From Rhodocytophaga rosea (GTDB lineage Bacteria > Bacteroidota > Bacteroidia > Cytophagales > 172606-1), in assembly GCF_010119975.1 (NCBI RefSeq), contig NZ_CP048222.1, positions 8,408,501 through 8,472,500 of the forward strand: DNA of 64,000 nt, in the 5' to 3' direction. A program made the translations under genes and the position numbers. Below are positions 27,063 through 36,013 of the stretch, in pieces. The notes below the pieces were generated by a model. The model made no database searches. It worked only from the letters and a program-made list of their open reading frames with translations, and was not told the DNA's origin. Within the stretch, counting starts at the first letter, position 1. The number at the start of each line of letters is the position of its first letter.

Positions 27063-27947
27063 TTAATGCGTACTGAACCTATAGAAAACCCCCAAAGGCA
27101 ACCTTTTGTTAAACTGATCGGCTAAAAAAAGTTCTCCATATTCCGGGTTTGCTATTTTTCCAAAGCAGTTGTGTACCAGGTTGTCTACAATCAGGGCAGA
27201 AAACCCGAGCGAATACAGGTTGAGTATAAAAAAGTGCTGTTGTTTATCCAGCAACTGGTTACATAATTTTAATAATTCATTGATATTCTCTTCCAGCACC
27301 CACTTTTCTCCATCTGGTCCCCTTCCGTAAGCCGGAGGATCGAGAATAATTCCCTGGTAAACATTGCCTCTTTTTACCTCTCTTTTCACAAATTTGAGGG
27401 CATCGTCTACAATCCAGCGGATATTATCCATGCCACTGGCTTCCATATTTTCCCTTGCCCAGCTTACTACCTGTTTCACTGAATCCACATGCACCACTTC
27501 TGCCCCAGCCCGTTTGGCAGCCAGAGAAGCGCCGCCGGTATAGGCAAACAGATTGAGTACCTTAGCCTGTGGCTGTGCTATCGCTTTTAGTTTCTGATAA
27601 ATATAATCCCAATTGGTAGCTTGTTCAGGAAAAATCCCTACATGTTTAAAAGATGACAAAGCTAATTTAAATGAAAGCTCAAATTGAGATTGTTTATAAT
27701 TCATAAACCATCGTTCAGGCATCCCTTTTTTTAGCTCCCACTGTCCTTTTTCAGGATTGTTTTTCTCCTTTTTAAAAAAAGCAGAAGCCATTTTCTGCCA
27801 TTCTCCTTCCATCATAGACTTATCCCAGACCGCCTGCGGCTCTGGCCTCGACAGAATAAAATCTCCGAATTTTTCCAGCTTCTCAAAATTTCCGGAATCT
27901 ATCAATCTGTAGGTTTTCCAATGTTGAGGCGTGAGTAATTGTATCAT
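27063..27947 (-). CDS. Class I SAM-dependent methyltransferase (RlmI-like, no PUA domain)
   Basis: The 294-residue protein has a SAM-binding Rossmann domain with VLNLFAYTGGASLAAKRAGA and VHVDS, and the DPPAYGRG motif used by RNA cytosine methyltransferases. It resembles the RlmI/COG1092 group but lacks the N-terminal PUA domain and has its own 110-residue N-terminal part instead. A substrate in rRNA is likely but not shown. A TPR lipoprotein gene follows after 14 bases. Confidence 0.85.
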   Translation of the reverse strand: MIQLLTPQHWKTYRLIDSGNFEKLEKFGDFILSRPEPQAVWDKSMMEGEWQKMASAFFKKEKNNPEKGQWELKKGMPERWFMNYKQSQFELSFKLALSSFKHVGIFPEQATNWDYIYQKLKAIAQPQAKVLNLFAYTGGASLAAKRAGAEVVHVDSVKQVVSWARENMEASGMDNIRWIVDDALKFVKREVKRGNVYQGIILDPPAYGRGPDGEKWVLEENINELLKLCNQLLDKQQHFFILNLYSLGFSALIVDNLVHNCFGKIANPEYGELFLADQFNKRLPLGVFYRFSTH

Positions 27948-27990
27948 TTACGTTTCTGACCTTTGGTCGCAATTTATCAGTTTAAACAAG

Positions 27991-28030
27991 AAACCCGCAA
28001 TGTAGCAAATACTTTGCGGGTTTGATTTTT
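27991..28030. terminator. Terminator downstream of the 28046 gene
   Basis: Arms 27991-28000 and 28013-28022 pair over 10 bases, with T-rich sequence on both sides. It separates two minus-strand genes. Confidence 0.7.
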
Positions 28031-28045
28031 TAGAAAGATCTACTT

Positions 28046-29641
28046 TTAAAAACCTACTTTACTGAAATAGAATACATTTCGCCGTCCTTTTACCTGCTCG
28101 TCCTTCTGATTGCGGATTTTCTGATAACCCCAGGCTAAAAAGTTATTCTGATACCAGTAATCCACATTATCTACAGAAGATTTTCTCACCACATCCCCTT
28201 CGTATTCAGCCCGTAATGGCAGATCTTCTTTTCCCTCTACAATATCATTTCCCCGGATGATCTTTGATTTTAACATACCTTTGTGGCTGTATGCCAGTAC
28301 AATGTTCTCCTGGGAGAAACTCACTTTTACTTTCTCCCGCAAAGAATACGTTTTTACATCGTTGATCTCAAAACTATTATCCCACAGCAGATTACCTTGC
28401 ATATCAAATCCGGCAATTACTGCATGCGTATATACCCAGCCGTCAAAAACGGGTGTATTCCGACCATAACCGTTATATCCACCATACCCATAGCCGTAAT
28501 AACCATATCCATAGCCGAACATACCAGGAGCGTAGTAATTGTTATTGCGGTATTCCGGATAATAAGCTTCCGCTACCATTATATATTGCCCATTGCGCTG
28601 GATAATGTCATGTACAAGTAAACGATATTGCAGTTTAAGGTCTTTACCCTGTTGTTTGCGTTTTTTGATACGTTTCTCCATTCGTTCCTGCTGGCGGCCG
28701 TTCATAAATTTAAAGAAATTCTTAAAGTCAGTGAAGCTGTAATACTTTATAAATTGCGACTGCCCGTCATTGAGCTTGCTGATGTATAAACCTTGCGTAT
28801 AATCGGCTGTACCGGTATATACGGAACGGGTATAATAGCCTCTGGAATAGTTTGTATAGCTAGAACCTCTGGTTCCATAGGTTCCAATCACCAGTTCCTG
28901 CCCTGGTTGAGGTGTGGAAACACGGCCAGTCAGGAGATTTTTTTCTGGTTCTGAATCCAGGGCAACCGAATTAATTTGATGGCCATCGGGTGAGAATGAT
29001 TTGATAATCAGTTTATTTTCCCTGCCTCGCCAGGTGGCAAAAGCTACATTCAGTTGCTGGTTCACCGTGTCCAGTTCCAACGATTGTATTTCAGCTTTAC
29101 CCTTTACTGCCGTGGGCAATACCTGGGTTTGTTTGTTCTGCAAATTCAGATGCAGCAAAATAGGCTCAGACCGGGTTTTACCGGCAATAAACACACTGGT
29201 ACCGATGGCTTCAAAATCAGTGATTTCTAATTTATTCACCGAGCGCATTTCAAATTTTTCAGCAAAGCCAGCTTTTACATTCAGCTTTACTACCTGGTAA
29301 GTCGGACTTTTAAAACGGCTGAAGAGCAGGTATAAAGATTTGCCATTATATACATATTTCGACAAATCGAGTGTGGTATTTACAATACAATCTACCGTCC
29401 AGTCCTGCTGTAAATCAGTGCTGTATTTGGCAAAAGTAAACTTACCGGGAGCCACTTGTGAAAAAAGGATCAGTCCTTCATCTCCTATGGGCACTACAAT
29501 CATTTCATCGGCATTGCCTTGTGTTTCGATTTCTACACGTTTATTTTGCTGTGCCTGAAGAGAAAAACTGAATACAAAAGTGGTTAATAAAAAGAAGAGG
29601 GTTGATAATGGAATACCAAACCGTTTGAGAGTCATTTGCAT
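28046..29641 (-). CDS. Large hypothetical secreted protein with a Gly-Tyr-rich patch
   Basis: About 531 residues, starting at ATG 29641 or 29635 with a signal peptide that ends in SLQAQQ. The body is beta-rich and looks like a repeated-strand (propeller-like) protein. Around residues 370-395 it has a low-complexity stretch of Gly and Tyr (FGYGYGYYGYGYGGYNGYG). I recognise no family. It carries no C-terminal T9SS domain. A terminator follows and no partner gene is adjacent. Confidence 0.7.
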   Translation of the reverse strand: MQMTLKRFGIPLSTLFFLLTTFVFSFSLQAQQNKRVEIETQGNADEMIVVPIGDEGLILFSQVAPGKFTFAKYSTDLQQDWTVDCIVNTTLDLSKYVYNGKSLYLLFSRFKSPTYQVVKLNVKAGFAEKFEMRSVNKLEITDFEAIGTSVFIAGKTRSEPILLHLNLQNKQTQVLPTAVKGKAEIQSLELDTVNQQLNVAFATWRGRENKLIIKSFSPDGHQINSVALDSEPEKNLLTGRVSTPQPGQELVIGTYGTRGSSYTNYSRGYYTRSVYTGTADYTQGLYISKLNDGQSQFIKYYSFTDFKNFFKFMNGRQQERMEKRIKKRKQQGKDLKLQYRLLVHDIIQRNGQYIMVAEAYYPEYRNNNYYAPGMFGYGYGYYGYGYGGYNGYGRNTPVFDGWVYTHAVIAGFDMQGNLLWDNSFEINDVKTYSLREKVKVSFSQENIVLAYSHKGMLKSKIIRGNDIVEGKEDLPLRAEYEGDVVRKSSVDNVDYWYQNNFLAWGYQKIRNQKDEQVKGRRNVFYFSKVGF

Positions 29642-29810
29642 AAATATTCGCTTGCTATTGTTCAATTACCTATTAAAATTTTACTATTAATTTAGTAGAA
29701 TTTGTGCATATTCTGTGGCAAAATGTATACCTTATTTTAAAAAATCAGGAAGATGGGTAACAAACAATTGTATCAGATTATATTCCCTTAAAAAACGCTT
29801 ATTTTGTTCT

Positions 29811-30218
29811 TTAATTACTTCCAAGGCTGACAATAATATCAAACTCTTCCGGCTTGAGAGCCATAACGGATAGCTGTGTCTGACGCAGTAACCCAATATT
29901 TTCCAGGCGTTTATCTGCTTTAATCTGCTGCAAAGTAACCGGTTTTTCTAATCGTTGTTCCGGAACCAGATCAACCACTACCCATCCTTTTTCCATCGTT
30001 GTGGGATCAGGATAGGCTTCTTTGATTATTTTAGCAATACCTATAACTGCTTTCCCTTCGTTACTATGATAAAACAACACCAGATCACCTTCTCGCATGG
30101 CATTTAAATTGTTCCTGGCCTGGTAATTTCTAACCCCATCCCAGAAGGTATAACCTTCTTTTTCAAATGTGTCCCAGGAATATTTTGCAGGCTCTGATTT
30201 AACCAGCCAGTAGTTCAT
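29811..30218 (-). CDS. EVE domain-containing protein
   Basis: A 135-residue EVE domain protein, from MNYWLVKSEPAKYSWDTFEKEG through FWDGVRNYQARNNLNAM to EGDLVLFYHSNEGKAVIGIAKI. EVE is a PUA-like fold that reads modified bases in DNA or RNA. In bacteria it is often a small solitary protein of unknown target, as here. It is cytoplasmic. There is no restriction or defence gene next to it. A promoter fits upstream at 30246-30275. Confidence 0.9.
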   Translation of the reverse strand: MNYWLVKSEPAKYSWDTFEKEGYTFWDGVRNYQARNNLNAMREGDLVLFYHSNEGKAVIGIAKIIKEAYPDPTTMEKGWVVVDLVPEQRLEKPVTLQQIKADKRLENIGLLRQTQLSVMALKPEEFDIIVSLGSN

Positions 30219-30245
30219 AAATAGAATTATAGATTAAAATATTAG

Positions 30246-30275
30246 AAAATTTAGAAATTAGGCTTTGGTATTCAA
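30246..30275 (-). promoter_or_regulatory. Probable promoter of the EVE gene
   Basis: On the minus strand a TTG (30273-30275) and TAAATTTT (30246-30253) are 19 bases apart. The -7 box has one mismatch to TAnnTTTG. Confidence 0.4.
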
Positions 30276-30414
30276 TGCTTTACTAACATGCAATTACATA
30301 GTCAAGTTCTGTTTAAGTAAATAGATAAAAAGAAGTATAAGCTTCCTGATCATTCATATTAAAACAATCAAAAATTTAGCTAAAAGCTAGTTTGTACATG
30401 CTAATTTCCTCTCA

Positions 30415-30813
30415 TTATTTCTGCACTTTTCTAACCTTCAGCACATCTTTTGACAATTCCACTATCTCCATGGAATATTGTTCTGATTCTTCCTGTAATG
30501 GACTTTTTACCTGAATCTCAATGATGTTTTCAGTATTCCCCTTTTTCCAGGTACCAGGCACTTTCAGACTTCCATCTGTAGGAGCAATATCATAGCGGAT
30601 AAAGGTTCCGTCTTTTTGGAATTCAAAACCAGTGCGTCCTCTGGCCAGTGGAAAATTATAGGATTGATTCCGGTATTCCTCAATGCCATCCTTGTCATTC
30701 TCATGCAAATGAGTCCAGCGTTGAAACAAAGCATCATCCTCCAGTTTTCCTTTACATTGCTGACCCGATAAAGTGACAAAAAGTAGCAGGCAACTTAAAA
30801 TTATTTTTACCAT
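30415..30813 (-). CDS. Hypothetical secreted or lipid-anchored protein
   Basis: The start at ATG 30813 (MVKIILSCLLLFVTLSGQQC) is chosen over the longer frame from 30876 because a perfect -7 box sits between them. The 132-residue protein has a signal peptide with a Cys in a weak lipobox position, then a beta-rich domain (GRTGFEFQKDGTFIRYDIAP ... MEIVELSKDVLKVRKV) like small lipocalin-type proteins of Bacteroidota. The function is unknown. Confidence 0.6.
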   Translation of the reverse strand: MVKIILSCLLLFVTLSGQQCKGKLEDDALFQRWTHLHENDKDGIEEYRNQSYNFPLARGRTGFEFQKDGTFIRYDIAPTDGSLKVPGTWKKGNTENIIEIQVKSPLQEESEQYSMEIVELSKDVLKVRKVQK

Positions 30814-30849
30814 AGAGTGAATATCAGCGAATGTTAACGCTGTATGCTG

Positions 30850-30857
30850 CAAATATA
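30850..30857 (-). promoter_or_regulatory. -7 box of the 30813 gene
   Basis: TATATTTG on the minus strand is a perfect TAnnTTTG. Transcription would begin near 30843, about 30 bases before ATG 30813. No clear TTG stands 20 bases upstream. Confidence 0.45.
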
Positions 30858-30982
30858 GGATTTTGGTGATAAGCATTTAATAGATTTTTTTGTAGCCATA
30901 CAAGCAGATAAAACTACAGTTTAATATAAGGTACACACAATTTCTGGCTAATTTTACCAGACATATATAACCCTTTTGTCTT

Positions 30983-32680
30983 TTGGAAAATTCAGACATT
31001 ATCCGCTCTTTCCGCCTCGCTTCTCAGCTCATGGAACTCCATGAAGAGAATCCATTTAAAATCAGATCTTATACTAATGTAGTGTTCGCTCTGGAAAAAC
31101 TCAATGTTGAGTTATCTTCCCTCACAACGGAACAGATTATCCAGCTGGAAGGTATTGGAAAAAGTATTGCAGATAAAATCAATACCCTCAACCGGCAAGG
31201 CACTTTTGAAGAACTGGAAAACCTGCTGGCGAAAACACCGCCCGGCGTATTGGAAATGATGCGGATTAAAGGAATAGGCCCAAAAAAGATACGGGTATTA
31301 TGGAAAGAACTGGGTCTGGAAAGTACGGATGCATTACTGGAAGCCTGTGAAAACAATCAGGTAGCAAAACTGAAAGGGTTCGGGGAAAAAACACAGGAGA
31401 ATATCAAGCAATCTCTTTTATTTAATCAGGCAGCCGTAGGAAAACTACATTATGCCAGTGCTGAACTTATCGCTAATGATCTACTTACCCAGTTTCATGC
31501 CAAGGGGTTACAAGCAAGTTTAACCGGGCAAATGGCCAGGAAACTGGATATTATTGACCAGTTACAATACGTAATTGCAACTGATTCACCTGCCCAAGCG
31601 CATACCTTACTGGATAGCTGGCAGGAATTGGAGAAAAATCTAAAAACATCTGCCCCCTTTGTGTGGCGGGGAAGACTGGAAGCCAGTGGCTTACCGGTTG
31701 AAATTCATATGGTACCGGCAAAACAATACATTAACCGGGTATTCATGTATTCTTCCGCACCTGCACACCTGGCGTATGCCAATGAAACTGGCAAAAGCTT
31801 GTTACAAACTGTTTCTACTCAACTATTTGACTCTGAGGAAGCTATTTATCAGGTTGTGCAGTTGCCTTATATTGTTCCGGAACTCCGGGAAGGGCTACAT
31901 GAATTCGATCTTGCCAAGCAAGGAAAGCTGTCTTCACTGATCGAACTAAAAGACCTGAAAGGTATTTTGCACAACCATTCTACGTACAGCGACGGGAAAC
32001 ATACGCTGGAAGAAATGGCTTTGTATTGTAAAGAGTTAGGTTACCAATACTTAGGCATATCCGACCATTCAAAATCAGCATTTTACGCCAATGGCTTGTA
32101 CGAAGAGAAGGTTCGTAAACAACATGCCGAAATTGAGCAGTTAAATAAAAAGCTAGCTCCTTTCCGTATTTTCAAAGGTATCGAATCTGACATTTTGCAC
32201 GATGGCGCTCTGGATTATGAACCTGATGTACTGGCAAGTTTTAATTTTATTGTAGCTTCTGTGCATTCAGGCTTAAAAATGGATGAGGCAAAAGCCACCC
32301 AGCGGCTCATCTCGGCTGTTGAAAATCCTTATACCACCATACTCGGCCATCCAACAGGCAGATTATTGTTACGGCGCGAAGGCTATCCTATTAATCACCG
32401 GAAAGTGATTGATGCCTGTGCAGCCAATGGAGTAGTCATTGAAATTAATGCCAATCCCTGGCGGCTCGATATTGATTGGCATTGGCTGCCGTATGCGCTG
32501 GAAAAAGAAGTGATGATCAGCATTAACCCGGATGCTCATGAAAAAGATGGCTACCATGACATGATTTACGGCGTACATGTGGCTAGGAAGGGTGGCTTAA
32601 CAAAAGATATGACATTTAATGCCCTGCCTTTAGAAAGGGTAGCCGCTCATTTTGCAGCCAAGCAAAGGCAACCTGCTTAG
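30983..32680 (+). CDS. PolX-like protein: HhH and PHP domains with a degenerate polymerase site
   Basis: The 565-residue protein has the order of bacterial PolX: helix-hairpin-helix repeats (EGIGKSIADKI, KGIGPKKIRVL, KGFGEKTQENI), a palm-like domain, and a C-terminal PHP phosphoesterase with HNHSTYSDGKHTL (His330, His332). The start is TTG 30983; no ATG is found before residue 17. In the palm the usual GSxRR...DxD is TGQMARK...QLQ (Gln193, Gln195), and the third Asp is Glu in VEIHMV. It probably cannot polymerise DNA but may keep PHP nuclease activity in DNA repair. Confidence 0.85.
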   Translation: MENSDIIRSFRLASQLMELHEENPFKIRSYTNVVFALEKLNVELSSLTTEQIIQLEGIGKSIADKINTLNRQGTFEELENLLAKTPPGVLEMMRIKGIGPKKIRVLWKELGLESTDALLEACENNQVAKLKGFGEKTQENIKQSLLFNQAAVGKLHYASAELIANDLLTQFHAKGLQASLTGQMARKLDIIDQLQYVIATDSPAQAHTLLDSWQELEKNLKTSAPFVWRGRLEASGLPVEIHMVPAKQYINRVFMYSSAPAHLAYANETGKSLLQTVSTQLFDSEEAIYQVVQLPYIVPELREGLHEFDLAKQGKLSSLIELKDLKGILHNHSTYSDGKHTLEEMALYCKELGYQYLGISDHSKSAFYANGLYEEKVRKQHAEIEQLNKKLAPFRIFKGIESDILHDGALDYEPDVLASFNFIVASVHSGLKMDEAKATQRLISAVENPYTTILGHPTGRLLLRREGYPINHRKVIDACAANGVVIEINANPWRLDIDWHWLPYALEKEVMISINPDAHEKDGYHDMIYGVHVARKGGLTKDMTFNALPLERVAAHFAAKQRQPA

Positions 32681-32684
32681 CAAT

Positions 32685-32719
32685 AAAAAAGTCCGCAAAC
32701 GTTAGGTTTGCGAACTTTT
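32685..32719. terminator. Bidirectional terminator between the PolX-like gene and ferritin
   Basis: Two complementary arms around a 4-base loop (with one mismatch), with A6 on the left and T-rich bases on the right, between convergent stop codons. Confidence 0.7.
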
Positions 32720-32741
32720 AATATGTTAGGATACTCTCTAT

Positions 32742-33269
32742 TTATTTTGCGTCGTAAGTGATCTTAGGAATGTGACGGTCGATTTCCCAACGGCCTGTAC
32801 CTTCTTCACCAATTACATCAAATAGTTCCAGGGCTCTTCTGGCTACATATTCTTCTTCTTTCTGCTCATTGAGGAACCAGTTCATAAATTCTACTGTCAT
32901 ATAATCTTTTACTTTATGGCAGCGATCTACTATATTGTTGATAGACTGAGTAATAATCACCTCTTGTTCAAGCGCTTCTTCAAACACTTCCCGGAAGGAA
33001 TTAAACTCAAATTTAACATCTGGAATGGATGGAGAAACAGATGAACCTCCAAGGTCGAGGATATACTTGAATATCTTCAGCATATGTCCGCGTTCTTCGT
33101 CTGATTGTTTGTAAAAATAATCAGCACTGTTGTCGTATCCGTTTCTATCGCACCAGGAAGCCATGGCCAGATAAAGAGCTGAAGAATGTGCTTCTTTTCT
33201 TACCTGATCGTTGAGAATGGTTTCTATTTCTTCCGTTAATGAGCTTTTTAGTCTTAACAAATCTTTCAT
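32742..33269 (-). CDS. Ferritin
   Basis: A 175-residue non-haem ferritin that stores iron in a 24-subunit shell after oxidising Fe(II). The four-helix bundle and ferroxidase residues are visible: QVRKEAHSSALYLAMASWCD, SDEERGHMLKIFKYI and LEQEVIITQSINNIVDRC with NEQKEEEYVARR. It is complete and cytoplasmic. It is a single gene, convergent with the PolX-like gene; a short inverted repeat of the CAGATG type lies in its leader. Confidence 0.9.
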   Translation of the reverse strand: MKDLLRLKSSLTEEIETILNDQVRKEAHSSALYLAMASWCDRNGYDNSADYFYKQSDEERGHMLKIFKYILDLGGSSVSPSIPDVKFEFNSFREVFEEALEQEVIITQSINNIVDRCHKVKDYMTVEFMNWFLNEQKEEEYVARRALELFDVIGEEGTGRWEIDRHIPKITYDAK

Positions 33270-33485
33270 CTGTATAATTAATTATTAAAAGTCAGATGTA
33301 CCCGCTTTGGCATCTGGCTTTTATGTAAAACATAAAATGCGGGTGTTTCAGATAAAATATTGAACAGGGAATAATACATTTTCCTTATTTCAACAACGGC
33401 AATATACGTTGAAATGTTCAGAAATATACTGGCAGAGAGGAAAATTTAAGTAATTTAGAATCAGATTAAAAAAGCGTAATAATCA

Positions 33486-33848
33486 CTATTTTACAAGTCT
33501 ATATAGCCTTTCTTTGAGGATGCTATTGAGTTGAAGCATCACTTTGGCACCTGCTAATAGTTCTTTTAATGAAACAATCTCAGCCAGGGTTAATACATAA
33601 CAATGCTCGCAGGCGCAGGGAGAAATAATTTCAACATCAGAGGAACGTTCAGGGTTGGCTGCCATATCCGGAAGGTTGATTTTATCGACCAGGTATTTTA
33701 GCCTGAAAAAACAGCCAATACTAAATTTGATTGCCCTGCCTCCAAAATCTATATAGAAACAATTTTCAGCATCGGACTGATACACACAACCATTGTCTGT
33801 ACGAAATACTTCTTCTAATAGGGTACTACGCTGTTCTCTGAGGATCAT
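33486..33848 (-). CDS. Hypothetical protein with a CxCxxC motif
   Basis: A 120-residue cytoplasmic protein. It has the segment CVYQSDAENCFYIDFGGRAIKF and a C-terminal CACEHC motif that could bind metal, followed by two helices. The layout reminds me of the DUF6686 type, but I am not sure. It has a strong promoter of its own (33887-33918), the best-fitting one in the window next to the tRNA promoter. The function is unknown. Confidence 0.6.
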   Translation of the reverse strand: MILREQRSTLLEEVFRTDNGCVYQSDAENCFYIDFGGRAIKFSIGCFFRLKYLVDKINLPDMAANPERSSDVEIISPCACEHCYVLTLAEIVSLKELLAGAKVMLQLNSILKERLYRLVK

Positions 33849-33886
33849 TTTTATTAGTAAAATTCAATTGCTAACCGCTGATGTAA

Positions 33887-33918
33887 CAAAGGTATAGACT
33901 ATTTAGAATAAGTCCAAA
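33887..33918 (-). promoter_or_regulatory. Strong promoter of the 33848 gene
   Basis: On the minus strand TTTG (33915-33918) is followed after 20 bases by TACCTTTG (33887-33894), a full match to the Bacteroidota primary-sigma consensus. The start of transcription should be near 33880. Confidence 0.65.
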
Positions 33919-34009
33919 TAATATTTACAAAAGCAAAAACAAAAATTACGCCACGATAAATTCAAAAGGAAACTTCATAAAAATAAACTTTCCAGGCTAC
34001 CAAATAGGT

Positions 34010-35191
34010 TTATTCCACATATAATACCAATCCTTTCAGGTACTCTCCTTCCGGATGAAAAATATTTACAGGATGGTCGACAGGCTGGGTAAGCTGGTGC
34101 AGGATGCGTACATTCCGCTGGGCATCAGCCGCAGCTGAAAAAATGATTTTACGGAACAGGTCTTTATCAATATTCTGGGAGCAGGAAAAAGTAAAAATAA
34201 TGCCTCCTGGTTGTATTTTTTTAAAAGCAGTCAGGTTCAGGTCTTTGTATCCTCTGGAAGCATTAGGTACGGCTTTGGCATTTTTAGCAAAGGCAGGTGG
34301 ATCTAATACCATTACATCATATGTATGGGAGGTATGCCGGATATAGTCAAAACAATCAGCAGCAAATGATTCATGGGCAGCAGAAGCACCAAAATTAAGT
34401 GCTATATTCTCATTACAAAACTGGGTTGCCTCTTTCGAAATATCCACAGAATGCACCAGAGAAGCGTTGCCAGCCAGTGCATACACACTGAAACCGCCTG
34501 TATAACTGAATGCATTTAGTACGGTTTTTCCGGTTGTATACTGCTGTAATAAAGAACGGTTATCACGCTGGTCAATAAAAAAGCCGGTTTTCTGGCCTTT
34601 TTCAAAGTCAATTATAAACTTCATACCATTCTCCTCGGCAATCACCTGCGACCTGGTTTCTTCCGTTGTTATAAAGCCGTTGGGCAGTACTACCTCTTCC
34701 CTGAAACCTGGACTATGCTTATTTTTTAAATAGATATATTGAATGCCAAGTTGCTGTAAACCAGAGATGATATGTGGCAATACTTTTTCTGTTCCTTTAA
34801 TGAGTAATTGTAATACAGCTACGTCTTTGTACACATCGGCAATCACACCAGGAAAGAAATCACCTTCTGCATGTAACAGCCGGTACGCATTGGTTCCTAA
34901 GCGAATCACCTTGGCTTTGCGAAGCTGGTACGCCTGAATAATTTTATGATGCCAGTAAGCTGACTGGTTGAAATCCATAGATTGACTGGTAAATTCAAAC
35001 AAGCGGCATACGATCTGACTTTGCGGCGAATAGAATCCATATCCCAATAGCTGGTCGTGATTGTCCCTGACGGCAACTATATCTCCATTTTCGGCTTTTG
35101 GCAATTGTTTAACTGCACCGGAAAAGAGCCAGGGATGCCTGTTGATTAATGAACGTTCCCGCCCTGATTTTAGAATGATACTCTGATACAT
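34010..35191 (-). CDS. rlmI: 23S rRNA (cytosine-C5) methyltransferase, RlmI family
   Basis: The 394-residue protein, started at ATG 35191, has an N-terminal PUA domain (ILKSGRERSLINRHPWLFSGAV ... GYGFYSPQSQIVCRLFEF) and a Rossmann methyltransferase domain with VLNAFSYTGGFSVYALAG, the DPPAFAKN motif and the Cys in FTFSCSQNI. RlmI methylates C1962 of E. coli 23S rRNA; this protein is its likely counterpart. It is complete and transcribed alone. A second, PUA-less relative lies at 27063. Confidence 0.88.
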   Translation of the reverse strand: MYQSIILKSGRERSLINRHPWLFSGAVKQLPKAENGDIVAVRDNHDQLLGYGFYSPQSQIVCRLFEFTSQSMDFNQSAYWHHKIIQAYQLRKAKVIRLGTNAYRLLHAEGDFFPGVIADVYKDVAVLQLLIKGTEKVLPHIISGLQQLGIQYIYLKNKHSPGFREEVVLPNGFITTEETRSQVIAEENGMKFIIDFEKGQKTGFFIDQRDNRSLLQQYTTGKTVLNAFSYTGGFSVYALAGNASLVHSVDISKEATQFCNENIALNFGASAAHESFAADCFDYIRHTSHTYDVMVLDPPAFAKNAKAVPNASRGYKDLNLTAFKKIQPGGIIFTFSCSQNIDKDLFRKIIFSAAADAQRNVRILHQLTQPVDHPVNIFHPEGEYLKGLVLYVE

Positions 35192-35240
35192 GAATGTGAA
35201 TGAATCGCGAAACAAATAGCTTAATTTCTAACTAGTGGCG

Positions 35241-35248
35241 CAAAATTA
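35241..35248 (-). promoter_or_regulatory. Possible -7 box of rlmI
   Basis: TAATTTTG on the minus strand matches TAnnTTTG, 50 bases before ATG 35191. No TTG is found at the -33 position. Confidence 0.3.
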
Positions 35249-35506
35249 CAGATGTATTTTGCATATACGGGCATGAATAGAAAAAAGTATATTTTTCTTG
35301 TACATGGATTTATTGCAAAAGAAAATCATTTCTGAAAGCCATCCTATTGAAAAACATTCTGGATCAGTACAGTTACAACAATTTTTCTTCACTTTAACTT
35401 TTTCTATCTACTGTCTACAAAATGAATATACTATTGATATTGTACTGTTTTTTTTACTAAATTTTAATAAAATCTGCTACTCATCATTAAACAAACCCAA
35501 CAACCT

Positions 35507-36001
35507 ATGAAGATACATACCTTAGCGGTAATAACTATTGCTGCTGCTCCTGAATCTGTATATGATGCCCTGACAACGCCTCACTACTTTCCAACCCACT
35601 TTAGAGGATTTGGTCCGGTTCCCGGGATTTCGCATGAAGTATTACCAAAAGAAGTAATTCATTATCAGGTAGGTATGGTAAGAAAAATGTATGCGGAAGA
35701 TACCAGTGTGCTAACTGAAAAAATTACAGAACTTGAATATCCGAATTTGTTTGCCTATGAGATCATATCTGGCATCGGAAAACCTTTATCACTATTGGTA
35801 AATCATGGGCGGAGTGTGTGGAATTTTCTACCACACGGAAATACTACTATTGTGGAGTGGCATTATGTATTTACGATGACTTCTCCGGTCGTTTATCCGG
35901 TAGCTTCTATACTTATCCGTTATTTTATGAAAAAAGCGATGCAACGGTGTCTGTCAAACTTAAAGACGGGTTTGGAGAAAAAAGTAGCTGCAACTGCATA
36001 A
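35507..36001 (+). CDS. SRPBCC family protein
   Basis: A 164-residue START-like (SRPBCC) domain protein. It begins with a strand-turn-helix pattern typical of the fold (AVITIAAAPESVYDALTTPHYFPTHF) and ends in a long amphipathic helix (IRYFMKKAMQRCLSNLKTGLE). Such proteins have a hydrophobic pocket that binds lipids or other small molecules. Neither ligand nor pathway can be read. It ends 12 bases before the convergent cyclase gene. Confidence 0.75.
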   Translation: MKIHTLAVITIAAAPESVYDALTTPHYFPTHFRGFGPVPGISHEVLPKEVIHYQVGMVRKMYAEDTSVLTEKITELEYPNLFAYEIISGIGKPLSLLVNHGRSVWNFLPHGNTTIVEWHYVFTMTSPVVYPVASILIRYFMKKAMQRCLSNLKTGLEKKVAATA

Positions 36002-36013
36002 CTCATATAAATG

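Noticed and set aside
29811-30218. A defence role for the EVE protein
   Set aside because: EVE domains can belong to restriction systems, but there is no nuclease or methylase partner here; the gene is solitary.
35298-35506. A possible 70-residue gene ahead of the SRPBCC gene
   Set aside because: It is AT-rich and low in coding character, overlaps the start of the next gene and has no recognisable motif.
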